NCBI RefSeq assembly: GCF_010501065.1
Contig: NZ_QVMM01000020.1
Coordinates: 1-64,000 of the forward strand
Reading direction: 5' to 3'
DNA: 64,000 nucleotides
DNA from: Dysgonomonas sp. 216
GTDB lineage: Bacteria > Bacteroidota > Bacteroidia > Bacteroidales > Dysgonomonadaceae
Under the pieces are notes generated by a model. That model saw only the letters and a list, made by a program, of their open reading frames with translations, was not told where the DNA came from and did not search any database. The translations under genes and the position numbers were made by a program. This document shows, piece by piece, positions 28,179 through 35,601 of the stretch. The first letter of the stretch is position 1, and each line of letters begins with the position of its first letter.

Positions 28179-28640
28179 TTACTTGAGGATTATGTCCTCT
28201 TTTTGTATTTTTATATCACAGTAATGGCAATTTAAAACAATTTTTTTGGCATCCACTACATCAAAACGTGTGAGCATCGGTTCGTTATTTGTAATACATT
28301 TAGGATTGTTGCATTTAACAATACCTGTTATTGTTTGTGGCAGTGCAACCCTCCGTTTTTCAACTACCTGATAGTCGCGTATAATATTTAATACTACATT
28401 GGGGGCAACAAGAGATATTCTGTTGACTTCTTCTTCTGCAAAAAACTTATCTTGGATTTTGATAATGCCTTTTGTGCCCATTTTTTTGCTTTCGAGGTTG
28501 TTTCCTATTGTTATTCGGTTTTGAAGGCTTTGTAATCTCAATAACGAAACAACTTTAAATACCTGATCTGATGGTATATGATCTATTGCAGTGCCATTGC
28601 ATAATGCTGCAACTTGCAGTTCTTTTCTTTTTTCTGACAT
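28179..28640 (-). CDS. pyrI: Aspartate carbamoyltransferase regulatory chain
   Basis: PyrI binds CTP or ATP and assembles with PyrB to give allosteric control of pyrimidine synthesis. The 153-residue protein has the N-terminal nucleotide-binding domain ([20 protein letters not shown]) and the C-terminal zinc site with four Cys: C-x5-C in [10 protein letters not shown] and C-x2-C in LNCHYCD. It is 11 bases downstream of pyrB. Confidence 0.96.
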   Translation of the reverse strand: MSEKRKELQVAALCNGTAIDHIPSDQVFKVVSLLRLQSLQNRITIGNNLESKKMGTKGIIKIQDKFFAEEEVNRISLVAPNVVLNIIRDYQVVEKRRVALPQTITGIVKCNNPKCITNNEPMLTRFDVVDAKKIVLNCHYCDIKIQKEDIILK

Positions 28641-28651
28641 AACTTTCTGTT

Positions 28652-29569
28652 TTAGTCGACGTTAATACCTAGCGAATCGCAAATAATTGCCTGACGGGTA
28701 AACATTCCGTTTTTTGCTTGTTCAAAGTAGTAAGCTTTTGGGCTGTCGTCTACATTTTGCTGTATCTCGTTAACGCGGGGTAGGGGATGCAGTATCCGAA
28801 GATTGTCGCGCGAATTATCGAGCATCGATTTTTTCAGGATATATACATTTTTTACTTTTTCGTATTCCATTAAATCGGTAAAACGTTCGCGTTGAACGCG
28901 TGTCATATACAGTATGTCGGCATTATCTATTACTTCGGGGCTGAAATCGGTATGCTCTGTGTATTTTATGCCTTGTTTGTCACAAAATACTTTGTAGGTA
29001 TCGGGAAGCATTAACTCCTCCGGAGCAACAAAGTTGAATGTAGGGTTAAAATGCGACATGCCTATAATGAGCGAATGCACTGTGCGCCCGTATTTTAAGT
29101 CGCCAACAATTGTTATTGTCAGGTTTTCGAGTGTACCTTGCGTTTTATAAATCGAATATATATCGAGCATGGTTTGTGTTGGATGCTGGTTAGCACCGTC
29201 TCCGGCATTTATGACCGGAACACCCGAAACTTCCGATGCATAACGGGCTGCTCCTTCGAGGTGATGCCTCATTATAACAAGGTCGGCATAATTGCTTACC
29301 ATTAATATTGTATCTTTTAATGTTTCGCCTTTAGTGGAGCTTGTGGTTGATGCATCCGAAAAGCCGATAACCCGTCCTCCCAAACGATTGACTGCTGTTT
29401 CGAAACTTAAGCGGGTACGGGTCGACGGTTCGAAGAACAGAGTGGCGCATACTTTGCCTTTTAGTAAATCCCGGTTAGGATCTTTGTCGAATTTCTCGGT
29501 CAATTTCAGAATTCTCAGAATATCTTCTTTCTGATAATCGGTAATTGATACTAAACTTCTCTTATTCAT
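28652..29569 (-). CDS. pyrB: Aspartate carbamoyltransferase catalytic chain
   Basis: PyrB condenses carbamoyl phosphate and aspartate. The 305-residue protein has the carbamoyl phosphate motif S49-T-R-T-R53 in [27 protein letters not shown], and [10 protein letters not shown]. The start codon is only about 32 bases beyond the leader terminator, so expression must depend on readthrough of it (see 29601-29639). Confidence 0.97.
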   Translation of the reverse strand: MNKRSLVSITDYQKEDILRILKLTEKFDKDPNRDLLKGKVCATLFFEPSTRTRLSFETAVNRLGGRVIGFSDASTTSSTKGETLKDTILMVSNYADLVIMRHHLEGAARYASEVSGVPVINAGDGANQHPTQTMLDIYSIYKTQGTLENLTITIVGDLKYGRTVHSLIIGMSHFNPTFNFVAPEELMLPDTYKVFCDKQGIKYTEHTDFSPEVIDNADILYMTRVQRERFTDLMEYEKVKNVYILKKSMLDNSRDNLRILHPLPRVNEIQQNVDDSPKAYYFEQAKNGMFTRQAIICDSLGINVD

Positions 29570-29600
29570 ACTCTATATATGTTTTTTTATTGTTTTTGTG

Positions 29601-29639
29601 TAAAAAAAATCCTCAAAAAAGAATTCTTTTCTTGAGGAT
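29601..29639 (-). terminator. Leader terminator (attenuator) of pyrBI
   Basis: On the minus strand the hairpin (29639 to 29609) has an 8-bp outer stem (ATCCTCAA with TTGAGGAT) and a further AAAAGAA/TTCTTTT stem with one bulge, then a run of seven or more T. It lies between the TatD gene and pyrB. Only about 32 bases separate it from the pyrB ATG, too few for another promoter, so transcripts reaching pyrB must read through it. Confidence 0.7.
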
Positions 29640-29735
29640 ATTTTTGAGATTAGTTATGTTATTTTCAAACAAAAAGTATGCATATATTATTCTGATACTA
29701 TTGATTATGCTTACACGAAAATGCTGTATAGCCAT
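29613..29735 (-). CDS. Putative pyrBI leader ORF
   Basis: A 40-codon ORF (MAIQHFRVSIINSI at its start, KKRILF at its end) that stops with TGA inside the 3' arm of the terminator hairpin. A ribosome close behind the polymerase would therefore prevent the hairpin from forming. A U-rich tract (TACTTTTTGTTTG) lies some 30 nt before the hairpin, where polymerase could pause when UTP is scarce. The peptide sequence itself resembles nothing I know. Translation is unproven, and chance ORFs of this size occur in AT-rich DNA. Confidence 0.45.
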   Translation of the reverse strand: MAIQHFRVSIINSIRIIYAYFLFENNITNLKNILKKRILF

Positions 29736-29752
29736 CGTTTATTTTATTTCCA

Positions 29753-29783
29753 CGAAATTAGTTATTTTTCGGTTATCACGAAA
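29753..29783 (-). promoter_or_regulatory. Possible pyrBI leader promoter
   Basis: On the minus strand: TTTC (29783-29780), 19 bases, then TAATTTCG (29760-29753). Each box differs by one base from TTTG and TAnnTTTG. It overlaps the 3' end of the TatD gene and would start transcription just before the leader ORF. Confidence 0.4.
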
Positions 29784-30456
29784 CATTTACAGTAATTAAT
29801 TGAGGAAAAGTACGTGCTATATTATTTTCTAATTTTTCGGTCAGGTTTTCGATCGGCATTTCCAATGCATCGGCAAGAATTTCGTATACCGATTCTATGG
29901 ATATGTCGTGAGTATCGGTTTCGCAAAACATCATATTTAATGGTATTACTTTTACCGAATCGATATTAAATTTATCGTTTACCGAAAACATAAAACCATG
30001 CGCCAATAGTTGTTTTGTTAGTTCGGGCTTTCCTTTATAGCCATGTATAATCCAAGCTTGTTTAGGGTTGAACTTCTTTTTTGAGGCTATTAACTCGTCC
30101 CATGCTTTTACGCAATGTATAATCAGCGGTTTTTTTAGTTTTTCGGATAAACTTATTTGGTATTCAAAAACATGTTGCTGAATCGATAACTCAGGTCCTT
30201 TCAATTTGTCGTAACCGGCTTCGCCTATTGCAACTATGCGGGAATCTCCTGCAATTTCGCTTAAAAATTTTAACTGGGGTTCGGCGTTTTCAGAATACCA
30301 AGGGTGTACACCGCACGAAAAACTGCAACCTAATAACGCGTCTTTCGCATCTTCGAAACCAAGGGGGTATACATTTAAAATATACGGGTGACTCGGCTCA
30401 CCCTCGTCAGCTGAAGTGCTGCTGCTGTCATGAGTGTGTATGTCGTATAAGTCCAT
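29776..30456 (-). CDS. TatD family metal-dependent hydrolase
   Basis: A 226-residue TIM-barrel hydrolase, shorter than E. coli TatD. The metal-binding residues are visible in order: H-x-H in YDIHTHDSS, the Glu of IGEAGYDK, the His of LIIHCVKAW, the His of WIIHGYKGK, and the Asp of FCETDTHD. Members are DNases or 3'-5' exonucleases in several bacteria, but the substrate here is unknown. The pyrBI leader lies just downstream on the same strand. Confidence 0.85.
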   Translation of the reverse strand: MDLYDIHTHDSSSTSADEGEPSHPYILNVYPLGFEDAKDALLGCSFSCGVHPWYSENAEPQLKFLSEIAGDSRIVAIGEAGYDKLKGPELSIQQHVFEYQISLSEKLKKPLIIHCVKAWDELIASKKKFNPKQAWIIHGYKGKPELTKQLLAHGFMFSVNDKFNIDSVKVIPLNMMFCETDTHDISIESVYEILADALEMPIENLTEKLENNIARTFPQLITVNVS

Positions 30457-30764
30457 AAAAAATTAATTGTTCACTTTTGCAAAATAAGTAAATCTTTTCC
30501 ACTATATCAAAGTTATGACCTGCAAAAAAACGTAAAAAGGCTTGTTTCTACTAGTATAACATCTTAAACTTTTTAATATTTGTTAAAACCATTTACTTTT
30601 AGCAGATTGACTAAGATATATAGTTGTATTTGCAATAGTTGTTAGAGAGGTATGGAGGAATGTTCGACAAATATGTTTTGCCTGTAAATATGGTGTAGCT
30701 ATAATGCAAGTATGAACCGGATAGTGTAATTCGGTTCATACTTTGTGTGTGATATTGGTAGTAT
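30457..30764 (+). other. 308-base intergenic region between arsM and the TatD gene
   Basis: The only clear structure is the hairpin at 30708-30743. An open frame on the minus strand (30611-30808) overlaps the 3' end of arsM and looks like chance. No promoter matching the full consensus was found for the TatD gene. Confidence 0.5.
30708..30743 (-). terminator. Hairpin at the end of the ars operon
   Basis: A perfect 12-bp stem (AAGTATGAACCG and its complement, 12-nt loop) starts 21 bases past the arsM stop. It has no U-run, so it is probably a 3' end or stability structure, with termination less certain. Confidence 0.5.
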
Positions 30765-31805
30765 TTATTGTCGTACTCCTGTAACCGTAATCGAATAAAT
30801 ACCAACATTGCCTGCTTTATATTTTTCGATTGTCGACTTATCTAAGTGCTCTTCTAAAACTTCGTCGGGTATAAGTACCGTTTTTGTCCGTTCAATTTTA
30901 ATGTTTACAAAGTTCGCTTTTTCTATTTCACCCAAATAATCTTCCCTTTGTATGGCGCTGGCTATACAGCCTGCATACATAGAAGCATTGTCGGTAAATT
31001 CTTTCGGAAACGTACCATTCAGTACAACGTCCGAAATGCAGAAGTGACCACCTTTTTTCAGTACCCTGTATATTTCGCTGAATATTTTATCTTTTTGGGG
31101 TAATAGATTTAATACACAGTTACTTACCACTATGTCGACCGAACTGTCGGGGAGAGGCATATTTTCAATATCGCCCTCAATAAACTCAATATTGGTATAG
31201 CCTCGCTTAATAGCGTTTTTTCGTGCTTTTTCTATCATTTGCGGCGAAAAGTCGATACCGATAATTTTACCTGTTTCACCCACTTCGGCTCTGGCAATAA
31301 AACAATCGTTACCTGCCCCCGATCCCAAATCTAAAACCGTATCGCCCTCTTTTATTCCTGCATATTGGGTTGGTAGTCCGCAGCCTACGCCTAAATCGGC
31401 ATCGGCTTCATAGCCTTTTAAGTTGGTATAGTCTTCGCTCATAATGGTATAGACTTTTTTTGATGGTGTGGCGGGATTTGTGCCACAGCAACATTTGCCT
31501 TTTAATTCGTCAGAGTTCAAAGCTAATTCGCTATAACGTTGTTTTACAAGCTCTTTTTTTGCTTCGTTTTCATTCAGAGTCAGAGCATCCAGTATTTCTG
31601 TCTCGCTCGGAACTTTTCCTTGTATCAGAACATTACCGTTGATAACAACGGCTGGGGTGGAGAGAACATTATATTTCATTATCTCCATTATATCCTCTTC
31701 TTTTTTTACATCGGCTGCAATATTGGACTCTTCTACAACCTTTTTCACTCTATTGTAAACGTCTTTACATTTGGCACAACCTGTGCCCAATATTATAATT
31801 TCCAT
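30765..31805 (-). CDS. arsM: Thioredoxin-like domain fused to arsenite methyltransferase ArsM
   Basis: A 346-residue two-domain protein. Residues 1-76 are a small thioredoxin-like domain with C10-A-K-C13, followed by LSTPAVVINGNVLIQG with the cis-proline. From about residue 100 it is an AdoMet methyltransferase: motif I is VLDLGSGAGND (157-167). The four Cys positions of As(III) S-adenosylmethionine methyltransferases are present: C105-107, C142 (VGCGLP), C230 (VSNCVLN) and C280 (YAGCI). It would methylate arsenite; the attached domain may supply reducing equivalents. ArsM and the thioredoxin-like domain are usually separate proteins. It is the last gene of the operon. Confidence 0.88.
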   Translation of the reverse strand: MEIIILGTGCAKCKDVYNRVKKVVEESNIAADVKKEEDIMEIMKYNVLSTPAVVINGNVLIQGKVPSETEILDALTLNENEAKKELVKQRYSELALNSDELKGKCCCGTNPATPSKKVYTIMSEDYTNLKGYEADADLGVGCGLPTQYAGIKEGDTVLDLGSGAGNDCFIARAEVGETGKIIGIDFSPQMIEKARKNAIKRGYTNIEFIEGDIENMPLPDSSVDIVVSNCVLNLLPQKDKIFSEIYRVLKKGGHFCISDVVLNGTFPKEFTDNASMYAGCIASAIQREDYLGEIEKANFVNIKIERTKTVLIPDEVLEEHLDKSTIEKYKAGNVGIYSITVTGVRQ

Positions 31806-31845
31806 ATCTGTTTTATTTTAATTTGGCTATAAAAAGAACTTTAAG

Positions 31846-32544
31846 CTAAATATTGATTACTATATAATATATTCCAACTACAATAAACACAGCCGACACA
31901 ATACGCCTAAACCATATTTCGAGGTTTTTCATCCTGTTATAAAACCTGCCTACATTCGACATGCTATAAGCAATCAGATAAGCGATAATAATAACAGGCA
32001 GACCTGTTGCTATAGCAAATACGGGAGGCAAAAGTAAGCCCGATGCACTACTGATTGTCATAGGAATAAGTACTCCAAAGTACAATACGCCGCTATATGG
32101 ACAGAATGCCAGTGCAAACAATACACCTAAAAGAAAAGCGTTTAGGTAGTTTTTTCTCATTTTCTTTTCGCTGACTTTTGATGTAATTTTGTTTAATGCG
32201 GGAATATTGAATTTTATAACATCGAGCATCAGAATGCCAATGATAATTAAAGCTATACCCAAGTATAAACCGCTGATGTTTTGCAATAATTTGGCTACCT
32301 GAAATTTACTTGCCCCGAAATAGAATATCAATCCTAAGGCTGTATAGCTAAAGGTACGTCCAAGTGTATAAAATATACCATTGAGCAGTACGCGTTTTTT
32401 ATCGGCTATATTTTTACTCAGGTATGCTGTTGCCGTAATGTTGGTGGCTAATGGGCAAGGACTTATAGCAGTCATTAATCCCAATATAAAAGCTGTAAGT
32501 AAAGGAATATCCGAATTATCTACTATTTGTTGAAGCAACTCCAT
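31846..32544 (-). CDS. arsG: ArsG-like permease (DsbD/SafE-type fold)
   Basis: A 232-residue membrane protein with about six helices and the CP motif in TAISPCPLATNIT (first helix) and again in FCPYSGVLYFG. It resembles the permease ArsG described from the arsEFG operon of Shewanella, which exports trivalent aromatic arsenicals. The assignment rests on this resemblance and on the neighbouring arsF, arsR and arsM. Its start (ATG at 32544) overlaps the arsF stop codon by one base (TAATG), so translation is coupled. Confidence 0.75.
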   Translation of the reverse strand: MELLQQIVDNSDIPLLTAFILGLMTAISPCPLATNITATAYLSKNIADKKRVLLNGIFYTLGRTFSYTALGLIFYFGASKFQVAKLLQNISGLYLGIALIIIGILMLDVIKFNIPALNKITSKVSEKKMRKNYLNAFLLGVLFALAFCPYSGVLYFGVLIPMTISSASGLLLPPVFAIATGLPVIIIAYLIAYSMSNVGRFYNRMKNLEIWFRRIVSAVFIVVGIYYIVINI

Positions 32545-32975
32545 TAGTCAACACGTTTATCAACTTCTTCTTTGATTAAGTTGGTTAATACATCGGGCGA
32601 GTTTAGGGCGTTGGCAAAAGCCTGTTCGGTAATATCTACAGAGTTATCGCCTTTAGAGATAATTAGAGCGTTCCACGATACTTCATACTTGTTTACCAAT
32701 TCTTCAAACTGTTTATTGCTTGTATCTACTTCAGTAAATTTTACTTTTTCGTTACCTGCATAAACTTTTGCAATAGTCTTTTTTGCTAAGTCGCCCACCG
32801 CGATACAGGTTTTACAACGTTGTTTGCCGTGAAAATAATAGACATTTATAACCGAGGCATCTGCCATTGTAATGGTTGGTTCCTGCGCTTGGTTTTCCGT
32901 CTGTTTGTTTTCGGTTTTATTACTACAGGAAAATAGAAATGTAGTTAATAATGAGAGTAGGATTAATTTTTTCAT
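32544..32975 (-). CDS. arsF: ArsF-like lipoprotein with a thioredoxin-type CxxC
   Basis: A 143-residue lipoprotein: signal peptide with lipobox LFSC, then a thioredoxin-like domain holding C-x-x-C in HGKQRCKTCIAVG. It resembles the ArsF family, annotated as a subunit of a nitroaromatic-arsenical reductase that acts with ArsE and ArsG. No arsE is present in the window. The ATG at 32975 is chosen since it begins the signal peptide; an operator copy lies 21 bases upstream. Confidence 0.72.
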   Translation of the reverse strand: MKKLILLSLLTTFLFSCSNKTENKQTENQAQEPTITMADASVINVYYFHGKQRCKTCIAVGDLAKKTIAKVYAGNEKVKFTEVDTSNKQFEELVNKYEVSWNALIISKGDNSVDITEQAFANALNSPDVLTNLIKEEVDKRVD

Positions 32976-32995
32976 GTTATATATTTTAATAGTTG

Positions 32996-33011
32996 TTCGC
33001 AAAAAAACGAA
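32996..33011. promoter_or_regulatory. Predicted ArsR operator 3 (arsR-arsF gap)
   Basis: TTCGCAAAAAAACGAA, a 16-base partial palindrome with the same TTCGCAA-N4-ACGAA pattern as the two copies upstream of arsR. It sits in the 53-base gap between arsR and arsF. Confidence 0.6.
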
Positions 33012-33028
33012 TTAAGTAGCTAAATTTT

Positions 33029-33355
33029 TTATTTATTATTACAAGTGTCTTCGTTGCAAATAGTTACAAAGAAAGATGAAAACATATTTTTTGCTTTTTT
33101 CCAATTATCCTGATTTATACAGTATTTTACAGTAGGTAGTGTTATTGTTCCCTGTATCAGCCCTGCATCTTTCAATTCGTTCAAATGTTGCGACAATGTA
33201 CTTTTTGCAATAGGCAGTATTTCCGACATATCGCCATGATAACAACACGACTGATTGGCAAGCATTTCTAATATAGCTATACGGATAGGGTGTCCTAATG
33301 CTTTAGCGAAGCGCGCAAGCTGTTCTTGTTCGGCTGTTAGTTCTTTCTTTGGCAT
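33029..33355 (-). CDS. arsR: ArsR family metalloregulator
   Basis: A 108-residue winged-helix repressor. The recognition helix lies in KSTLSQHLNELKDAG. Just before it is S-C-C-Y-H-G-D, a vicinal Cys pair where classical ArsR has ELCVCDL, so As(III) sensing is plausible. The C-terminus (ICNEDTCNNK) contributes two more Cys. The ATG at 33355 (MPKKELTAEQ) is preferred to one 17 codons upstream, because that would begin inside the operator and promoter. It probably represses its own operon through the three operator copies. Confidence 0.85.
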   Translation of the reverse strand: MPKKELTAEQEQLARFAKALGHPIRIAILEMLANQSCCYHGDMSEILPIAKSTLSQHLNELKDAGLIQGTITLPTVKYCINQDNWKKAKNMFSSFFVTICNEDTCNNK

Positions 33356-33372
33356 ATTGTTTATATTTATTG

Positions 33373-33388
33373 TTCGCAAATATACGAA
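33373..33388. promoter_or_regulatory. Predicted ArsR operator 1
   Basis: TTCGCAAATATACGAA, 18 bases upstream of the arsR ATG. It contains the predicted -7 element TATATTTG (complement of 33377-33384). Confidence 0.65.
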
Positions 33389-33407
33389 TAGATTTTTAAT
33401 TCGCAAG
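33377..33407 (-). promoter_or_regulatory. Promoter of arsR
   Basis: On the minus strand: CTTG (33407-33404), 19 bases, then TATATTTG (33384-33377). The -7 box is a full consensus match. The two boxes lie inside operators 2 and 1 respectively, so bound ArsR should occlude both. Confidence 0.55.
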
Positions 33408-33415
33408 TTTACGAA
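33400..33415. promoter_or_regulatory. Predicted ArsR operator 2
   Basis: TTCGCAAGTTTACGAA, starting 27 bases from the start of operator 1, on the same face or nearly so (about 2.6 turns). Confidence 0.65.
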
Positions 33416-33470
33416 CGATTAAATTAAGTAAAATATTTAATAATGTATTTACATAAAAAGATGTAAACGA

Positions 33471-33515
33471 ATAAAGAAAACGTTACCTTCCTTTGGTGTG
33501 GAGAATAACGTTTTC
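33471..33515 (-). terminator. Terminator of the M16 peptidase operon
   Basis: A 10-bp stem (GAAAACGTTA with TAACGTTTTC) with a 20-nt loop at 33476-33515, followed on the minus strand by TTTATT. It begins 31 bases past the stop codon at 33547. Confidence 0.6.
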
Positions 33516-33546
33516 GTATTTATTGTTGAGATGAATAAATTTCTAT

Positions 33547-35571
33547 TTACTCAAAGTCGGCATCGGTAACACCTTCATTTATTTTTACATCTGCTATTCT
33601 AAATTCAACTTTCATGCCCATTATATCCATCGATAACAGATGAGGTATTTGAACGTGATTAACCAAACGATAATCTCCTATATTCACTCTTTGAGTATGA
33701 AGCTGATCGTTCATTTCTTTGGTAACTTCTTCTGCTATTTTTAAGCCTGTTGTTTTATCGTAAAAATATTTATGATCGTTATTAAGTGCAAGTATATATG
33801 CATTGTCTTCTTCTCCGACATATTTTATGTCTTCATTTATTAAAATAAGTTCAGAAAAGGTTGACGCGTTATATTTAAGGGCTTTGATCTCCGACTCAGG
33901 TATATCATTTTTTTGTCCCATGGCTTCAATGTAACCTTTGCCATTGTTATAAACAACTTTCATCATGGTTTGTCCTGCTACTTGCATTTCCTGATAGTAT
34001 TTACCATCATTAGTGACTTTTTGAATCATTGTTAATGCATTGCCCTGAACTTCTCCTGTGGCTGTTGTAACAATACTCTTAACCTCTAGCATTGCTTTTC
34101 GGCCTCCAACGGCGATCATATAATCTTCCAATACTTTTTTTACATCAACATTCTTCAATATGGGTTTATCAACTTTGTTTCCGTAGTTGTCGTAATAATT
34201 GATTGGAATACCTAATTTTTCGAGCGAAGGCAATACTTCTGTTGCTTTGCCTGCAATAATAATGCGCGATGCATTATGAAGCATATATTTGTTTGCAGCT
34301 TCCTTCACTTGTTCTAAAGTAACAGCATTAATGCTTTTTATGTAGTTTTCGTAATAATCGGCAGGTAACGACTGCGTTTTTTCACGTAGGGCAAACGAAG
34401 CTATGGTTTGTGGTTTCTCGGCATTCATAACAAAACTTCCTATATATACGGCTTTTGCTAAATCCAGAGCCTCTTGTGTAGCTTCTGTAGTTCCTATTCG
34501 TTTAATTTCGCTCATCATTTCAACAATGGCACTGTCGGTTACAGCATTACGTACGGCCGCTGTGGCTGCAAAATTCGAGGTGTATTTGCTACCCGAAATG
34601 CGGGAATAAGAGCCGTATGTCCAACCATGTGTTTCGCGTAGGTTTTGGAATAAGTATCCGTCGCCGCCGCCACCTAATATTTGATTAGCCATTAATACAG
34701 CAAAATAATCGGGATCGGTCATTTTAAGGTTAGTAATATTACATATGGCTATTTCAGACTGAACAGCAGTAGGCACGTCTATAAAATCTATTTGGGTTTG
34801 TTGTATGTTAACCGGTTCGGTGTATGTTGATACAGGAGCTTGTGCTTTTTTCCACGATGAGAAGTTTTTTTCTACCAGTTTCTTCACATCTTTAAATTTC
34901 ACATCGCCTACAATTATTAGGTATGCATTTTCGGGAACGCAATATTTAGAATAGTAGTCTTTTACATCGCTAAGTTTTATATTTGCGACAGATTCGGGTG
35001 TAATATATTCCCCACTTGGGTGATTTTTTCCGTATAATAATACCCGACGGACACGCGAAGCGATAGTTTTAATATTCTTTTCGTTGGCTTTCATATCGTC
35101 CAGTAACTTAGCCCGTTCACTATCAAGTTCTTCCTGATTAAATAATGGATCTAACATTCCCTGAGCAGTCAGTTCAAGTATTTCAGGAAAATATCTGGAA
35201 AGTGCCGAACCATTTACATTATGCACACTGAAATAGATCCCCGATCCATAGTACTCAGTCCTTTTATTGAATTCTTCTTTACTGATTTTACTTGTCCCAT
35301 TGCCCATCATGCTACTGGCAATGTTATCTACTCCTTTTAGCTCCCCTTCGAGCGATGGTTTATTGTCTATTGTTAGGGTAAACGAAACTCTTGGCAGTTT
35401 GTGGTTTTCCACAACAATAACTTTCAATCCATTCGGTAACTCAAAGCTTTTAGGTTTACCGAGGTTTACTTTTGGTGCAGAACCCGGTTTGGGCTGAACC
35501 GATCTGTCTACCTGTGCCTGAAGCGACAATGTAAGCAACAGGCTTAATGATATATATAGTAATTTTTTCAT
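33547..35571 (-). CDS. M16 family protein, non-catalytic subunit
   Basis: A 674-residue secreted protein (signal peptide ending LSLQAQ) with two M16 halves and an extra C-terminal domain of about 190 residues. The HxxEH zinc motif is missing: the equivalent position reads VDNIASSMMGNGT (81-93). Instead the second half keeps the substrate-binding R/Y motif, GGGGDGYLFQNLRETHGWTYGS. This matches the non-catalytic partner of heterodimeric M16 peptidases. The active partner is encoded 31 bases upstream (35602-36927). Confidence 0.85.
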   Translation of the reverse strand: MKKLLYISLSLLLTLSLQAQVDRSVQPKPGSAPKVNLGKPKSFELPNGLKVIVVENHKLPRVSFTLTIDNKPSLEGELKGVDNIASSMMGNGTSKISKEEFNKRTEYYGSGIYFSVHNVNGSALSRYFPEILELTAQGMLDPLFNQEELDSERAKLLDDMKANEKNIKTIASRVRRVLLYGKNHPSGEYITPESVANIKLSDVKDYYSKYCVPENAYLIIVGDVKFKDVKKLVEKNFSSWKKAQAPVSTYTEPVNIQQTQIDFIDVPTAVQSEIAICNITNLKMTDPDYFAVLMANQILGGGGDGYLFQNLRETHGWTYGSYSRISGSKYTSNFAATAAVRNAVTDSAIVEMMSEIKRIGTTEATQEALDLAKAVYIGSFVMNAEKPQTIASFALREKTQSLPADYYENYIKSINAVTLEQVKEAANKYMLHNASRIIIAGKATEVLPSLEKLGIPINYYDNYGNKVDKPILKNVDVKKVLEDYMIAVGGRKAMLEVKSIVTTATGEVQGNALTMIQKVTNDGKYYQEMQVAGQTMMKVVYNNGKGYIEAMGQKNDIPESEIKALKYNASTFSELILINEDIKYVGEEDNAYILALNNDHKYFYDKTTGLKIAEEVTKEMNDQLHTQRVNIGDYRLVNHVQIPHLLSMDIMGMKVEFRIADVKINEGVTDADFE

Positions 35572-35601
35572 ATTATTCGATAGTCTAAATTTGTTATATT
35601 A

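Noticed and set aside
29545..29799. An open frame on the plus strand across the pyrBI leader
   Set aside because: It has a biased Leu/Ile/Phe/Lys composition from AT-rich DNA, overlaps the leader on the opposite strand, and has no recognisable domain.
30611..30808. A 65-codon open frame on the minus strand downstream of arsM
   Set aside because: It overlaps the end of arsM in another frame, is rich in Tyr, Ile and Ser in the way AT-rich noncoding DNA is, and has no start signal or domain.
31846..32544. Cytochrome c biogenesis CcdA or plain sulfite exporter
   Set aside because: The fold is shared, but overlap with an ArsF-like lipoprotein and place between arsR and arsM make an arsenic role more likely. 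Not fully excluded.
33547..35571. The larger M16 protein as a pseudogene
   Set aside because: The reading frame is intact over 674 codons and the R/Y motif is kept. Loss of HxxEH is a known state for partner subunits.
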